A stretch of DNA of 64,000 bases from Selaginella moellendorffii. Its lineage: Eukaryota; Streptophyta; Lycopodiopsida; Selaginellales; Selaginellaceae. A model generated the notes under the pieces. That model had not been told where the DNA came from and did not search any database. It saw only the letters and a list, made by a program, of their open reading frames with translations. The stretch lies in contig NW_003314270.1 of NCBI RefSeq assembly GCF_000143415.4, positions 3,023,823 through 3,087,822 on the forward strand, given 5' to 3'. The position numbers and the translations under genes are program-made. This document shows positions 33,854 to 45,224 of the stretch, piece after piece (the stretch's first letter is position 1; each line of letters starts with the position of its first letter).

Positions 33854-34996
33854 TATCACAGTCCTGTCTCTCACAGATTGGGCCATCTGTCCATAAGTGA
33901 TCATCCCAAATCCACTCCTTAGCATCTTTAGGATGCCCATAGACATGGGGTACAACCCTCCCCAATATCCCTGTTACAGTCCCCCCCAAGTTCCTTTTCT
34001 GTCCATGGCCATGTTCACCAACATTGCTACTGGGACAATGCCCACAAGCCCGAACACTAAGTCCCACTGTCCTCTAGGACTTCCTCACCACATGACTATA
34101 TCCTTGGTCACTATGCCAAAGGACCAATCCTTTTCCTTTCCATAATCTAGGACTTTGGGACAACATTTTAGAATACCGTGGCCTTATGCGAGCCTCATGG
34201 GTACTCTCCCCGCCTTCTACCTTTGGGTGCTCTAGCCATGGGATTAAAGCTAGGTTCCATTGAGCCATGCCAGGTATCCAAGTAAGTAGTGCCGCCCACT
34301 CTTGGATTGGGAGCATTGACCATTCGATCTCCTGGGGGAACTAAAGCTAGCTCTTGAACACTTCACCAAGCTACCCCACTTATTGATTCGTATTCACTTT
34401 AGCCTTGGACTTCCTAGTGGTTATTTCATCACCCAGCATCTGGGTACAGCCTTTCTGGGCCAAACTAGCCTTTCTTGGCCAAACTGACCCCACTGAGATC
34501 CAACCCCCACACTCTCCCTACTATACTTTTGGAATCCCCTACAGCCCCCGCCCCCGGGGATGATCACTTTGGGCTTTCACCCAACAGCTTGTATTAGTAT
34601 TCAAACTCGAACTCGGACTTGGATTTAGTCTCAGACTCGGTCTTGGTCTCGGATTCGGACTTGAACTCAGTCTCAGTCTTGGTCTTGGTCTCGGTCTCGA
34701 TTCCATCTCAGACTCCATCTCGAGTCCATCTCGGGTCCATCTCGGACTCCATTTCAAACTCCATTTTAGGTCCATCTCAGACTCCATCTCGGGTCCATTT
34801 CGAACTCCATCTCAGGTCCATCTCGGGTCCATCTCAGACTCCATCTCAAGTTCATCTCAGACCCCATCCTGGACTCTTTCTTGAACTCTTTCACATATCA
34901 TGTGTTAGTCCTCTTGTGTCGCTTTTTTCGAGACTCACTTATTATTTGCTACATGCTCGTTCTTTGAGCACTTTGTTAGGAGTTCCACTCCCGCTC
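33854..34996 (-). repeat. Outer element 5' LTR, right fragment
   Basis: Continues the inverted LTR broken at 11629 and includes an inverted minisatellite (34600-34880). Homology to complete LTRs stops near 34996, about 100 bp short of the expected terminus, so the outer element is truncated here. Confidence 0.82.
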
Positions 34997-35252
34997 TTGT
35001 GAAAAATGGATCCTTGCCATCGAGAGTCTTTTTGCTGTGTTGATCCATGAGATCGACGCCAGAAAACTTAACATGTAACTTTATTTACCCTTTGGAGAAC
35101 TCAAAGTGGGTGGTCAACCTTGTCCCTACCTACAAGGCAAATGGAAAACTTTTTTTTTTTTCTTTGAGAGATGATTTGGCATATCCCTTAGCTGACAACT
35201 CCATATACTTTTTGTTGGGGCTGAGCCTAACTTACTGGTGCCATGAGGCTAA
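34997..35252. other. Unassigned junction segment, possible RT fragment
   Basis: Plus-strand frame around 35080-35150 reads FIYPLENSKWVVNLVPTYKANGK, loosely like the N-terminal reverse-transcriptase motif of gypsy elements. It is too short to assign. No other signal. Confidence 0.25.
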
Positions 35253-35420
35253 CTTTAGCACCATAAGGATGAAGCCTCCAAATTCACGACCACCAGCAAG
35301 ATCATAGCAAAGCTAGAGAGGCCAAAGCTATATTTTTTTAAAATCCACCATTGCCATTGCTAGGCTTTAGCTTTCGCTGCTGCTAGCAAGATGGAAACAA
35401 GGATGAGTAGGTGATCATTT
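35253..35420 (-). pseudogene. Decayed copy of the glycine-rich gene
   Basis: Similar to 1-416, but the glycine-coding block is deleted and there are many substitutions. It stands in the same order and orientation relative to the kinase copy as the original. Not coding. Confidence 0.6.
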
Positions 35421-36254
35421 TGACGGTTTAGTGATGCCTTATTGTAGTATATGTGGTTTTTACCTTTTATCCTATGGTGATTTACTATCATGGAGTGGAA
35501 CTTAAACTCTGTATATACCACATGTCACATGCCATGTGTCTAAAGGACAATGGTGTGAAACCCAAGTTTCAGAGCCTTAAGCCACTAAATGAAAGAATTG
35601 TGCCAAACTCCTAAGTATAAAGCCAAGGAGCAAAGATATTGGAACACATAGTAACTCTTGAGCATGCAACTCAAAGAGTGAAAGGACAGGAGCATGAAGC
35701 GATTTAAAACAATCCTAGAGTATCTAGTATCCTAATGTCATGACCAACATGTAAAACGGAGCCAAATAAAGTTTAATGCTATTTCAACATACCGGTGGCC
35801 TAACATGAGGATATGGGTGCTCCACCAACTAATATAGTATGGAACTTAGGCTTAAACTTAAGTCGGATGCAAAACAAAAACAAGCATGCAAGTGGGAGCT
35901 AAACTATACCTCATGTTAGTCAGTCATGCCCGACCTACCCACTACCTTTACTATATATTTAATACATTAAATAAATACAAGATAATTCATTACTTTTTAG
36001 CTAACAAACTTGCACCATTTATCCCAGAGGCTGGACCACTTTTTATTTCATGGGTCCAGTGTTTGGGAGAAGGGTCTCCACAATTGGTGCAATCTTGAAA
36101 AGCTCCTTAAGCTTGAATTCACCATGTGACCAAGCACTTGTTTTGGAGGTAATTTTGTGCTTTAAATATGTGGCTGCATTTATATAGTTAGAATGACTTT
36201 CAGTCTCATCACCACAACTTTTGTATTACATAATATGTTTATATAATTTCAAAT
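35421..36254. other. Spacer between duplicated genes
   Basis: Partly homologous to 495-890 (from about 35990). The left 550 bp is unrelated AT-rich DNA. No gene. Confidence 0.45.
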
Positions 36255-38563
36255 ATATAACGAAATGCCACTTTTGCTATCAAAGGAGCAGAACCCAAAT
36301 CCAAATGCCCTTGCAACACTTCCACTAAGCATCAACATTGTCTTGAATGCACCAGTACAAGATGAACCATTTTCTTGGCCTGGTGATAGTTTTCACTGGC
36401 ACTTGCTCTCACCCTCTCATCAATCACATCGAGAAAGTTTCCCTTCTCCACCTAGTTCACCACCCAAGTTGGAAAAAACCGGCTCTCCTCCGGCTGAGTG
36501 TTGTCCCCAGAGTTCACAGCCTTTGAGAGATCAATGTTCCTGCGACCCTCAATTAGTTCCAAAAGCACCTTTTCATAGCTGTAAACGTCGCATCTCTTTG
36601 TAGCCATGAAATGTGTGAGCCATTCGGGAGCCATGTAGCCTGGAGTGCCACCTATTATCGTCATGACCTGCGTCTCATTGCAATTCTCAAGCAGCTTGGC
36701 CATCCCGAAGTCCGCCACCTTTGCGACAAACTCTGTGTCCAGCAGAATGTTTTGGGCTGTCCAAGTGCAGTATGGGCTCCCTGCATTCCTCATGAAGATA
36801 CGCAAGTCCTTGAGTTGTACCAAGGGCAATGTCGATCCTCTTCTGCCAACTGAGCCATACATTCTCTGAAGTTTGCTCGAAAAGCCATTTGTCGAGTGAT
36901 CCATTGGGCATAAATTCGTACACCAGCAGCCACTGTGTTGCTCCTTCGATGCAAAAGCCACAAAGTTTGACAATGTTTATGCCTCCAGTTCCAGCAATCT
37001 CGGTCACAAATTATTTTGCCCCTTGAGTTCCACTGTAGTCGAGCTTCTTGACTGCCACAACTCTACCATCGCTCAAAACCCCTATTTGTAACAGATCCCA
37101 GCTTTGTGCTATATCCTTTTGTTGCAGTATCCAATGCGGTATATGAGAATCTCTGGGGCAAACGGCCTTGCATACTAGCCAGCAATGCTTCAATCTCCTT
37201 TGCCGGATTGAACTTGAGCTTGCACTCATGAAACGAAAGAGCACATACCGCTAGAAAGCAGAGGACTATCAAAATGCAACTCATGGTAAGAGTTATAATG
37301 TAAAGTGTCAGTGGATGGTGAGGCTTCAGAGTTTTGATGATAAGTGTCATCTCTGTAGAAACTCCCATATATATCATAGGCAGTGAAGAAGCAGTCCTTG
37401 GTATCGCCATTGAAAATAAGTGACATACAGCTGCTACAATTCATAGAAAAGCAGGCTTTAGTGCAGTTGTCTAGAGAGGAATTCCTTTGGTTGGGTTTCA
37501 TGAATTCAGTTCTATAATATCCAATACCAGGAAGCTTGTGTTTCATCACAATGTAGTGTTGGGAGACCTCAAAATTGGAGCAAGAACTTAAATCAAAATT
37601 AGATAGACAAAGTTATCACCCTTCAAGCAGCTTCAGCTTCCATTGTGGGTATTGCAGATCTCATATGGAGAACAATCCTTACATGCAGGATTTCCTGGCC
37701 ATGATTTGATCTAGTTTGTATAGTCCGTTAGCTGAATATTTTTCCTCCATTGATTTCTTCATACTTGGAAGATGTGATGCTCCCATTTGAATCAAATTCA
37801 TTCATTCATTCATTCATTAATTGTTTACAAGGTCTTGTGGTATGAGACCAATGGATTATAGTAAACTGTTTTGATGATCTCATGAGGCGTTAGTTGGCTG
37901 AGCTTCTCCAGGTCTTCTGCCACCAAGCCTTCTGTCCCTGCCCTGGACTTCACCGACCTGCCTGTTGCCCCTCCTGATGCATCTTGGGTTGGAAATTGAG
38001 TACTTGATTCATTTTAATGATAATGATTGGAGAGGGTCAAATTACTGCCAGTGTACAGAAGAAAAGTTGAGGTAGAGCTTACATGTAGAAGTAAATCACC
38101 ATGCTTGATTTGCTTGGTGTTGGAAGTGTCCTTCTTGTAGAAGTTTAGTAGAAGAAATCCAAAACAGTCCCTCGTCTTGGACAATAGCTTGAGTCTCATA
38201 GTCATTCCTAATTAGGCCCATCCCTGTTGTGAAAATCTGGGCTGGGAGGAGAAATTATGAGGGAAAATCGAAACATCGCCATCAGAGTTTTGTAACACTA
38301 GGGAAGCTGCATTTTCCAACACTACGCCAAGGGCAAAATAGTTTCCAAAGTATAAACGATACAAGTGAGAAATTCCCATTGTCACTGACAATATCTTTGT
38401 CCCTGGCCTCAAGGCCTTCTGTGGTGTTCATAAAAACCGAATAATTGATGCCTGCCAATTGTCGATAATACCAATCAGGTGGAAGCTCATACCTCATGCT
38501 CATGAGAATCACAGGGAAAAGGAGCAATAGCAATAGCAGCACCATTTTTGCATTGTGTTGCAT
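36255..38563 (-). pseudogene. Degenerate copy of the lectin receptor kinase
   Basis: Alignable with 889-3201 from signal peptide to kinase, but broken repeatedly. The Gly loop is deleted (about 37085-37100), leaving STKLG joined to unrelated residues. A small deletion near 36760 removes the IKPQ part of the catalytic loop and shifts the frame. The C-terminal part of the kinase has stops. The ectodomain carries a roughly 180-bp insertion (37797-37975) with an (ATTC)n tract, and other gaps. It keeps the ATG and signal peptide at 38563. It cannot give an active kinase. The ectodomain fragments might be transcribed. Confidence 0.9.
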
Positions 38564-39582
38564 GAGAAACTCTGGATAGGGTTAAATCACACCGAAGTCA
38601 ACCATGTTTTTGGGTCTTTCGCGAAGAAACAAGGCCGAGACTGAGACAGCATCAGAAATACGTTATGAAGCGATGCATCTAGACACGTGCTTTGAAAAAT
38701 GGTCAATCGGTTTGAAATAGAAATACGTTGAGTTTCTAGGTTTAGCCAAACACGTTCTTTGAAAAATGGTCAATCGGTTTGAAATACGTTTAAATCGTCA
38801 TATGGCTCTGTCCATGTAAAATGAGCATGGGGTGCACGGTTCTATGTCCAGAAGAGAAGATTGCCACAGCAATCATCACCTTGCTTTGTTTCTCCTGCCT
38901 GGGTGAGAGTTGGCCGAGGCAAGTGGCGCAAGAGCTGGCGAATTTTGGCGGGTCATGACGTCGCGTGGGAGAGGGTTGGTTGCAGCATCTTCACGGTGGG
39001 ATCTTGTAGCTTATTTGCTTGACGAGGCAATCCGGCCCTTTTTTCTTTTGCAGCTATCTTGGATCATGAGAGCTTTTGATGCGCTTCTCAAGAAGTGGGT
39101 GAATGACTGTAGGCTGGGAGCAATTCTTGGATCGCAGACTAGGGCAAGAGGCAAGAGCTGGGCAAAGATCGCGCGTGGGGCTACGTGGTGTGCGTGGTGT
39201 GTGTGATAAGTATGGAAGTCAGTGGCAGAGTCTTGTTTCTGGGGGAGTCTGACTTCCGAAACAGTAGTGCAAGAGGTGGACTCTGCGGCGAGCCTGTATG
39301 GCGATTCCACCAGGAGCAGCTCAATCGTTGGAGGATAGTTTGCCGGACGACGGTTGACTGGAAATTGACCGACGGTTTGCAGTTTGTTGACTGACGACTC
39401 GTGTCCCTCAAGGCATTTAGCCGAGCGCCGTGGTGGAGAGGAGCAACCCGAGCTGGAGGAACTTGCCAAGATGGAGAGGACTCCCGCTCAGTGTGACAAT
39501 GGTCCCATCGCCCTTGCAAGCCCATGCTGGCAAACACGAGCTCACTCGGTGGATGAAGCTTTGTAGAAGAGTTGAACTTTAG
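38564..39582. other. Intergenic region, no gene recognised
   Basis: A direct repeat of 'ctttgaaaaatggtcaatcgg' lies at about 38690 and 38760. Open frames in 38910-39540 overlap on both strands and lack recognisable domains or conserved starts. Confidence 0.4.
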
Positions 39583-39798
39583 CTACTGCTCAAACTCTTG
39601 CTCCACCATGGACGACTCTGGGGAATCCTTAGCTTGTTCACGGCGTAAGCGGAAGCACAACCTGTCATAATCTTCGCTACTGGTCGATATTGCTCCGAGA
39701 CCAATTACCATCGACTGTATCCTGCTGACCAAATTCCTATTTCGCTCGCGAAACTGCCAAGCATACAACTCGATGACTGACTCTAGAACTATGGCCAT
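39583..39798 (-). CDS. Small hypothetical protein, divergent from the OVATE gene
   Basis: ATG at 39798 gives 71 aa of helical, charged sequence with no family I recognise. The frame stays open upstream to about 39900 without an ATG, so a spliced N-terminus is possible. The 220-bp gap to the OVATE start would be a shared promoter. Could be chance. Confidence 0.3.
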   Translation of the reverse strand: MAIVLESVIELYAWQFRERNRNLVSRIQSMVIGLGAISTSSEDYDRLCFRLRREQAKDSPESSMVEQEFEQ

Positions 39799-40018
39799 CC
39801 TCGTGTGCAGGACTTGGAGCCGCAGCTTCAAACAACTCCAATCCTCAAAGCTTCGATTCCAGTCGAAAAGCGCTAAAAGAGGAGGGAAAACCCTAGCATT
39901 TTAAATGAGGTTTCTAGCATATTCTCTTAAAGAATTTCCGCTCTTGAATTGAGAGCACACACACGCTTTAAGGGTTTCTCGTCTTTCTCTCTTTCCTTCC
40001 CGTTAAGCGGCAGTGGCC

Positions 40019-40924
40019 ATGGGAGGAGGAAGCGAGCAGCAGTCGAGCTGGTACCAAAAGCTCCGGGGGACAGCGGCGGGCAAGAGAGATGGAGCTGGCG
40101 CTAGCAACAGCAGCGGCGGCGGCGGCGGCGGAGGAGGAGGGGGCTACGATTTCACGGTGAGGGGATCGGTCGCCGCCGAGAAGAATGCCACCACTAGAGC
40201 GCCCAAATCTGGAGCAGCATTGCCCCAGAGGATGGGTGTCTCGGACAAAGATAAGGAGATTAGCAGTAGCTCTAGCGCAGCAGCAGGGTCTCTGATAGAG
40301 AACCATCTCAGGAGCAGGAAGGAGCCTCCCTGGGACCAGGATTTCTCCTCAATGTCTAGCTGCCGCAGTGATCTCGACGGGAATAATCCAGGGCGGCGAT
40401 CATCCAACAAGGGCGGCGAGGAGGAAGATCACGACGCTCTTCCCCCTTTGCTCAGGAATCCTCACATCGCGGAATTTGACATCGTGGAGGCGTGCTCCAC
40501 TTCTTCTTCCGACTGCTGCTCCGATCCAGGGGGAGAGAATGGAGAGGACGAAGAGGGCGATTGCGATCTCGACCTGGCCGGCTCATGCAGCGGCCACGGC
40601 GGTGGCTGGGCGAGAAAGAGGAGGAATCACAACGACAACAGCTTCTCTGCATGCTTGCCGTCGGAGATCAAGGGGGTGGTGGCGGACAGTATCCCGCTGG
40701 TGAAGTACTCCCACAATCCCTACCAGGACTTCCGGGACTCGATGCTGGAGATGATCCGGGAGAAGGGTCTCCAGCAGTGGTGCGATCTCGAGGAGCTCTT
40801 GTTCTGCTACTTGAGCTTGAATTCGCCCGAGCACCACGAGGTGATCAAGCAGTCCTTTTCGGATGTTTGGCAGGATCTGGGATCGTCATCGGCTCGACTA
40901 GTTGGTCTTGGAGAGGAGGATTGA
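40019..40924 (+). CDS. OFP: OVATE family protein (transcriptional repressor)
   Basis: A single exon of 301 aa from ATG 40019. The C-terminal OVATE domain (about residues 223-286) is clear: a VKYSxNPYQDFRxSMLEMI start, the LEELLFCYLSLN core and an HHEVIKQSFSDVW end. The N-terminal 200 residues are low in complexity: a Gly run (about 32-41), Ser runs, and an acidic Cys/Glu/Asp stretch. OVATE proteins are plant-specific nuclear proteins that bind TALE homeodomain factors and usually repress transcription. They also act with TRM proteins in organ-shape control. Domain intact. Intronless, as is usual for the family. Which OFP subclass is not decidable here. Confidence 0.92.
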   Translation: MGGGSEQQSSWYQKLRGTAAGKRDGAGASNSSGGGGGGGGGGYDFTVRGSVAAEKNATTRAPKSGAALPQRMGVSDKDKEISSSSSAAAGSLIENHLRSRKEPPWDQDFSSMSSCRSDLDGNNPGRRSSNKGGEEEDHDALPPLLRNPHIAEFDIVEACSTSSSDCCSDPGGENGEDEEGDCDLDLAGSCSGHGGGWARKRRNHNDNSFSACLPSEIKGVVADSIPLVKYSHNPYQDFRDSMLEMIREKGLQQWCDLEELLFCYLSLNSPEHHEVIKQSFSDVWQDLGSSSARLVGLGEED

Positions 40925-42595
40925 AAAGCCACCCCCAAAGGTAGCTCTTTCTCTTTTCTCTTTTTTTCTTTTTCTTTGTGTTCTTGCCTTTTCCTTCTTT
41001 TGTTTATCGCATCGTGTGCCATGAATGGGGGCTCGGATCGTTGGCATCATTCATTCAAGAGAATAGTTTCTTTTTTCGTGGCAAATGTGGGTGGCATGGC
41101 ATGTGCTTGGATGTTTTTAATTGTGGCATCGCTGCTCACAAACATTGTGGTGTGTGCCAGGTGATCTCTGCTTTTCGTGACCGGACAGATGCGATGCGAG
41201 AAAAAAGGAGGCGAGTGCGCAGCGAGCTGAGCGAGAGCGGCATTAGCAAGCAAGCAAGCACGCAAGGTACCTCTTTTCTTCCATCCCTGGACCGGGAACA
41301 GAGAGGAAGAAAAGGAGAAAAGTTTCGTGGAGAAGCGTTCTTAAATGGTGCCAGAGCGAGCAGCGGCGCAGTCCGTCCGTCCGTGGTGGCCAAGAGAAAA
41401 GAAGAAAGGAAAAGTTGGAACTGGCACATAGCAGCAGGCAACCAACCAAGCGAGCTCTCCATCAATTCGGGTGCGCCATTTGCGACGAAAAGCTAGCGAG
41501 CAAAGAAGAGATCGATCGATCGATCAACCCGATCAAAGAACCAGCTCTTTCGACTGGAACGGGGTAACCACAGCAGCGGTGGCGATCACTCGCTCTCAGC
41601 GACACTTTCGTCTCGTTGCTTTGGAATCTGGACACGCAGCCACTTTGATCCATCCGGGGAGAGAGCATTCATAGCCGTGAAAGCGAAAAGGGGGTGAAGT
41701 GATCTCTCAAGCTGGTTGCTGCTGACCAGTGGAGGCGAGTGTACTCTCATCTATTGCGCTACAGTACAGTACACAGGACTTGTGCCCAGTGTCTACTCGC
41801 CTCTCCCTCGCAGCACTCACTCAAGTCATGCTTTTTCCTTTCGATTCTTTTCTCTGTGCTGCTGTGACTGTGAGCCATGGCGGAGGCATTCATTAAAATC
41901 TCTGCGCGCTCGCGATGGCGACCGAGTGAGTGAGAGCTCGACGGCGACATTGGCGGAGAGGGATGAAAGCAACGTTTTGATGGACAGTAGCTATAGCTGC
42001 GCTGCCACTCTGCGGGAGTTCTCTCCAGAGGGAAGCGAGAGATCTCCTTTAAGGCGTCCGTATTAATACGATATACTATCTCGCCACCTACGCTTGGCAG
42101 CGCGGGAAACCACCGGGCGTTTGAAAAGAAAGGGAAAGGACCAGCTTGCCACCTTTTTTCTTGATTGTATAAACAAAGTGCTGGGCAGGTTCTCGAGATT
42201 CCGGTGATATTCTTGGGTATCTATACGTTAACGGGTGAGAGATCCGCTGGCAGCCAGCCGAGATGTTATTAATGAAGCCAACCGCGACACACATTTTGGA
42301 GCGCCCATCCAAATCATGACGCAATCGACCCGGATTTTCAGCTGGGCTGATCTAGTCAAGAGTTTACGAGAATCTTTACTTTAGCTCAAAACTGTGAAGG
42401 ATGGTTGATTGATTGGACGAAGTGTATGTATCGTTCGTAGCGTTTGACTTTTTATTGGTGGTTCCTTTGTTTTTTTTTACGTATCGATCAAGTACCTGTA
42501 CAGAGCGAGGAAGGATGTGACTATAGAATCTTAGAAACGAGGTTACCTTTTAACCTCCAAGCCCTCGCAAAACTTCACAGAAGTCAAGCTCCCTG
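40925..42595. other. Intergenic region and probable OVATE 3' UTR
   Basis: No recognisable gene. There are several overlapping open frames of up to 172 codons (for example 40978-41496) without domains. A (ATCG)n run lies at about 41509-41525. The gap ends at the FatA stop codon. Confidence 0.45.
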
Positions 42596-44080
42596 TCAAG
42601 CTCCCTGCTGTGAACTTTCTTTGGCTTTCACCCAGTGAGTCCAGCCTCGGTTGATCTCTCGGCTGCTGCCATCGAGCCTGAGAAGATGCAAAAACTGGTG
42701 TTCTTCGTCGCCGGATTGGTCCGCTGGAGAGAATGTAGCTGCCATCGATTCCACGCAGTCGTCGTGCTTGCACTCCTGCTTGAATTCCAGGATGATCCCG
42801 CGGAGCTCGTGGCTGTTTGCGATGTCAGCCGGGAGGCTCTAGGATTTTGTAAGGATTAGTAGATCTGCTAGAGCACGAGAAATGTGATTCTAGTACCTCC
42901 ATCATCCAGCCTATGTACGCCACGTTGTTCACATGTTGATTCATGTCGAGATCCGCCCGTCTCGGCTGCATTATGGACAGTTTAAAGCCTCAAAGCAGCA
43001 ACGTTTAAGATAGCACCACGACAAGACACGATTTACCTTGAGCCCGGTGATATGATGCTCTGCGTTTTCCAGTTTCGCCAGTTGGTGCTTCTTGTATGTG
43101 GCATGATCTTCTGGGAACGAAAATCTAAAATGCAGAACGAACGGCGTCACGCTTGCGACATAAACAGCTGAATCCCGACCTTGGAGGATCTAACGCGTAT
43201 TGGTGATACTCTCCCCTGATCTCTTCATTTATTCTTGCAAATCGCCTTGTTTCTTGATTCATCATCACCCAGGTGCTGCACAACAACAAAAAGGTCAAAA
43301 AAAAAGAAAGAAAAGAAAGAAAAAACGTTTCGCTATATTCTTCGAAAAGACAAACCTGGTAGCTCGACCGAGTGTCAACCCGGTTTTGACATCCTTTAAC
43401 AGCCAATCGCGTCGGGTCCCATTTCTATTCTCCTGGAACCATGTTTGGGCTTGCACGGCGTCACCCCTGTAAGATCAAAAGCTCTGTCACAGAAAAGAAA
43501 AACAAAGCACGCAGTTTTACCAACCAGTTTGGATAATCGTCCATTTCAATGTGCATGCGAACAGTCACCCAGATGAGATGATGCTTTCGCATCGATAAAG
43601 TTGTCGCGAATCCATCCGTGGAAAATCCAAGTGTTCTCACTTGGTTACAAGCCACCTCCTAAAATTCTCAAAAAGCTCTTGACAAGCGAAGAAAGGAAAG
43701 AATTTCCATACCTGGAGAAGATTTGCGATGGTCTGGATGGACGCCTTCTTGTTCGTGCCCACCTCGTAACAGCGTATAGTAAAATTCTCACTGTAGAGAA
43801 TCCCGAAAGGCGGATCATCGCTGGCACCGCTGCTGAGATCCTTGGTCGGCGTTGGAATCAGCGTCGCAGCTGCGACGCCGTTGCTGCTCACAGCCGAATC
43901 GGACCTTAGATCGATCGCGGAGGCTATAGCTCGCCTCCCACGCCATGCAAGAGATGGAGATTTCTCCCTGCGCTGCTGCATTCTACAAAAGGAGGAGGTG
44001 GAGCAGGAGATTTCTCCCACTCCAGCGCCTAGAGCGTTCACCTGAGCCGCATTCCTCACAGCAGGCATTGCGATCTCCAT
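42596..44080 (-). CDS. FATA: Acyl-ACP thioesterase, FatA type (plastid)
   Basis: Seven exons give 369 aa: 43712-44080, 43525-43658, 43356-43466, 43180-43275, 43037-43124, 42897-42965 and 42596-42838, all GT-AG with introns of 53-80 nt or so. FatA hydrolyses oleoyl-ACP to release fatty acid for export from the plastid. The first 80 residues are Ser/Arg/Ala-rich and fit a transit peptide. Signatures are FTIRCYEVG, MRKHHLIWVTVRMHIE, GTRRDW, WVMMNQETRR and the catalytic hot-dog segment DMNQHVNN (residues 273-280, His277). The C-terminal half ends with the HLLRLDGSSREINRG stretch typical of FatA. Start chosen at 44080 because it opens the transit peptide; an in-frame ATG at 44332 exists upstream. 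Length matches the family. Confidence 0.95.
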
Positions 44081-44388
44081 CGCCGCTCCTCCCGTGAGCG
44101 TCATCGATCGATCGACGCCAGCGCCAGGCGTCCGCGCGTCTTGCTCCTCTCTCTCTCGCCCTCCGCAAAGAATATATTGCAAATCCCTTCCAACCCCTAC
44201 CGTACACGTGGACGTCGCGTGTTCGATCCTAAACCCGTCTCTCTCCTTCCTCTCTAGGGTTTCTTTCACTATTACTTGGAGAGCTCCTGCTATGGCGATG
44301 ACGATCGAAGGTTTGGCGATTTGAGATTCCATCCCTGGTCATGTAGCTAAGATTATAGCACGGATTCTTGCGCGCTGTGGCACTGGCG
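44081..44388. promoter_or_regulatory. Bidirectional promoter region, FATA and VPS55
   Basis: The two start codons are 308 bp apart and diverge, so both 5' leaders and promoters lie here. No TATA box is obvious. TC-rich tracts occur at 44140-44165 and 44240-44260. Confidence 0.5.
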
Positions 44389-45014
44389 ATGGCGATTGAT
44401 TCGGCGTCGCCGAGAGCAGTGTGAGTGTTGTTCTCACGGGCACAATGGCAGACACTTCAGCTTATTTTCTCGCGTGCTTGCACCCCTGTAGGCTTGCTGG
44501 ACTGGCGTTCATGTTTTCTGTGGGAATTATGATGCAAATCCTGGTGAGTAGATGGAAGATTTCTCTCTGGTGGATTAAAACTCGTTTTCTTTCACAGGCT
44601 TGTGCCTTGTACAGCAATTGGTGGCCAATGCTCACAGGTACCTCGATCAACTTTGGGTGTTCGTTGCTTTGATTCTTCTTCTCCAGCTCTCATGTACGTG
44701 ATGGTTCCAATGCCTTGCTTGTTCTTCGGAAGCTCTTCGTCCGAGTCGCTTCTATCTGTCGGCGATGCTACTGGAGAGTAAGCTTCTCTTTTTTTCTTCC
44801 TCTCTAGAGAGCTTACCTGGACTGTTATAGCTGGGCTGATGCTGCAAAGTTCCTGACGGGATTTTCAACCGTGGGAAGCATTGCGATTCCGGCCATTTTG
44901 CGCCATGCGATGTTGATAGAGATCGGCGCCATGTTTCTCGCTTACTCGTCTTTCATTATTTTGACGAGCACCGTCATCTTGTTCCAATACGTGACTCGCG
45001 AGAGCGAGTGGTAG
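44389..45014 (+). CDS. VPS55: VPS55 family endosomal membrane protein
   Basis: Five exons (44389-44420, 44492-44543, 44598-44637, 44687-44777, 44831-45014) give 132 aa. VPS55 (OB-RGRP/LEPROT family) works with VPS68 in endosome-to-vacuole sorting. Four hydrophobic segments span most of the protein. Family marks are GIMMQILACALYSNWWPML, the VPMPCLFFG loop and WADAAKFLTGFSTVGSIAIPAIL. The phase at each junction is consistent (for example GTG formed across intron 1 and GAC across intron 4). The small size is normal for the family. It faces LETM1 tail to tail, about 210 bp apart. Confidence 0.94.
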
Positions 45015-45224
45015 TGGCAGCAAGCTGTAACATTTGGAGGTGTTTATGTAAGATATCAAGATTCGTGATAGTTTTTCCTCTTTGTTGTTTATGAATTTTA
45101 GAGAGAACCACCTCAATCACTTCCTTGGCTTTGAAGTAAGACTTTCCTGCAAAAATGTGTAAGAAGTCAGTCGGATGTTTTGAAACAATAGCCATCAAGT
45201 TGCCTGAAAACTCTGACGGATCAG

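Larger units (their letters stand above)
6112..34996 (-). mobile_element. Outer non-coding LTR retrotransposon, minus strand, split by nested insertions
   Basis: The parts are a truncated 3' LTR (6112-6996), an internal region (6997-11353) and a 5' LTR in two pieces (11354-11629 and 33854-34996). The 11354 end reads TGTAAGTGAC on the plus strand, the complement of the family's LTR terminus, and is followed by a degenerate primer-binding site (TGGTATTAAAG on the minus strand). The internal region is homologous, inverted, to 13181-17778 plus 31209-32351 of the nested element. Stops fill all frames and no gag or pol is recognisable, so it is probably a LARD-like non-autonomous element. Its 5' LTR is interrupted at 11629/33854 by the nested 22-kb element. 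The distal LTR end is lost near 34996, so its own TSD cannot be tested. Confidence 0.8.

Noticed and set aside
38910-39540. Overlapping ORFs of 60-150 codons on both strands
   Set aside because: No recognisable domains, no splice structure, no consistent coding frame.
40978-41496. 172-codon ORF downstream of the OVATE gene
   Set aside because: No domain, non-ATG-supported context, overlapping frames on the other strand. More likely UTR or spacer.
44974-45198. Minus-strand ORF between VPS55 and LETM1
   Set aside because: It overlaps the VPS55 last exon antisense and the 3' UTRs. No domain.
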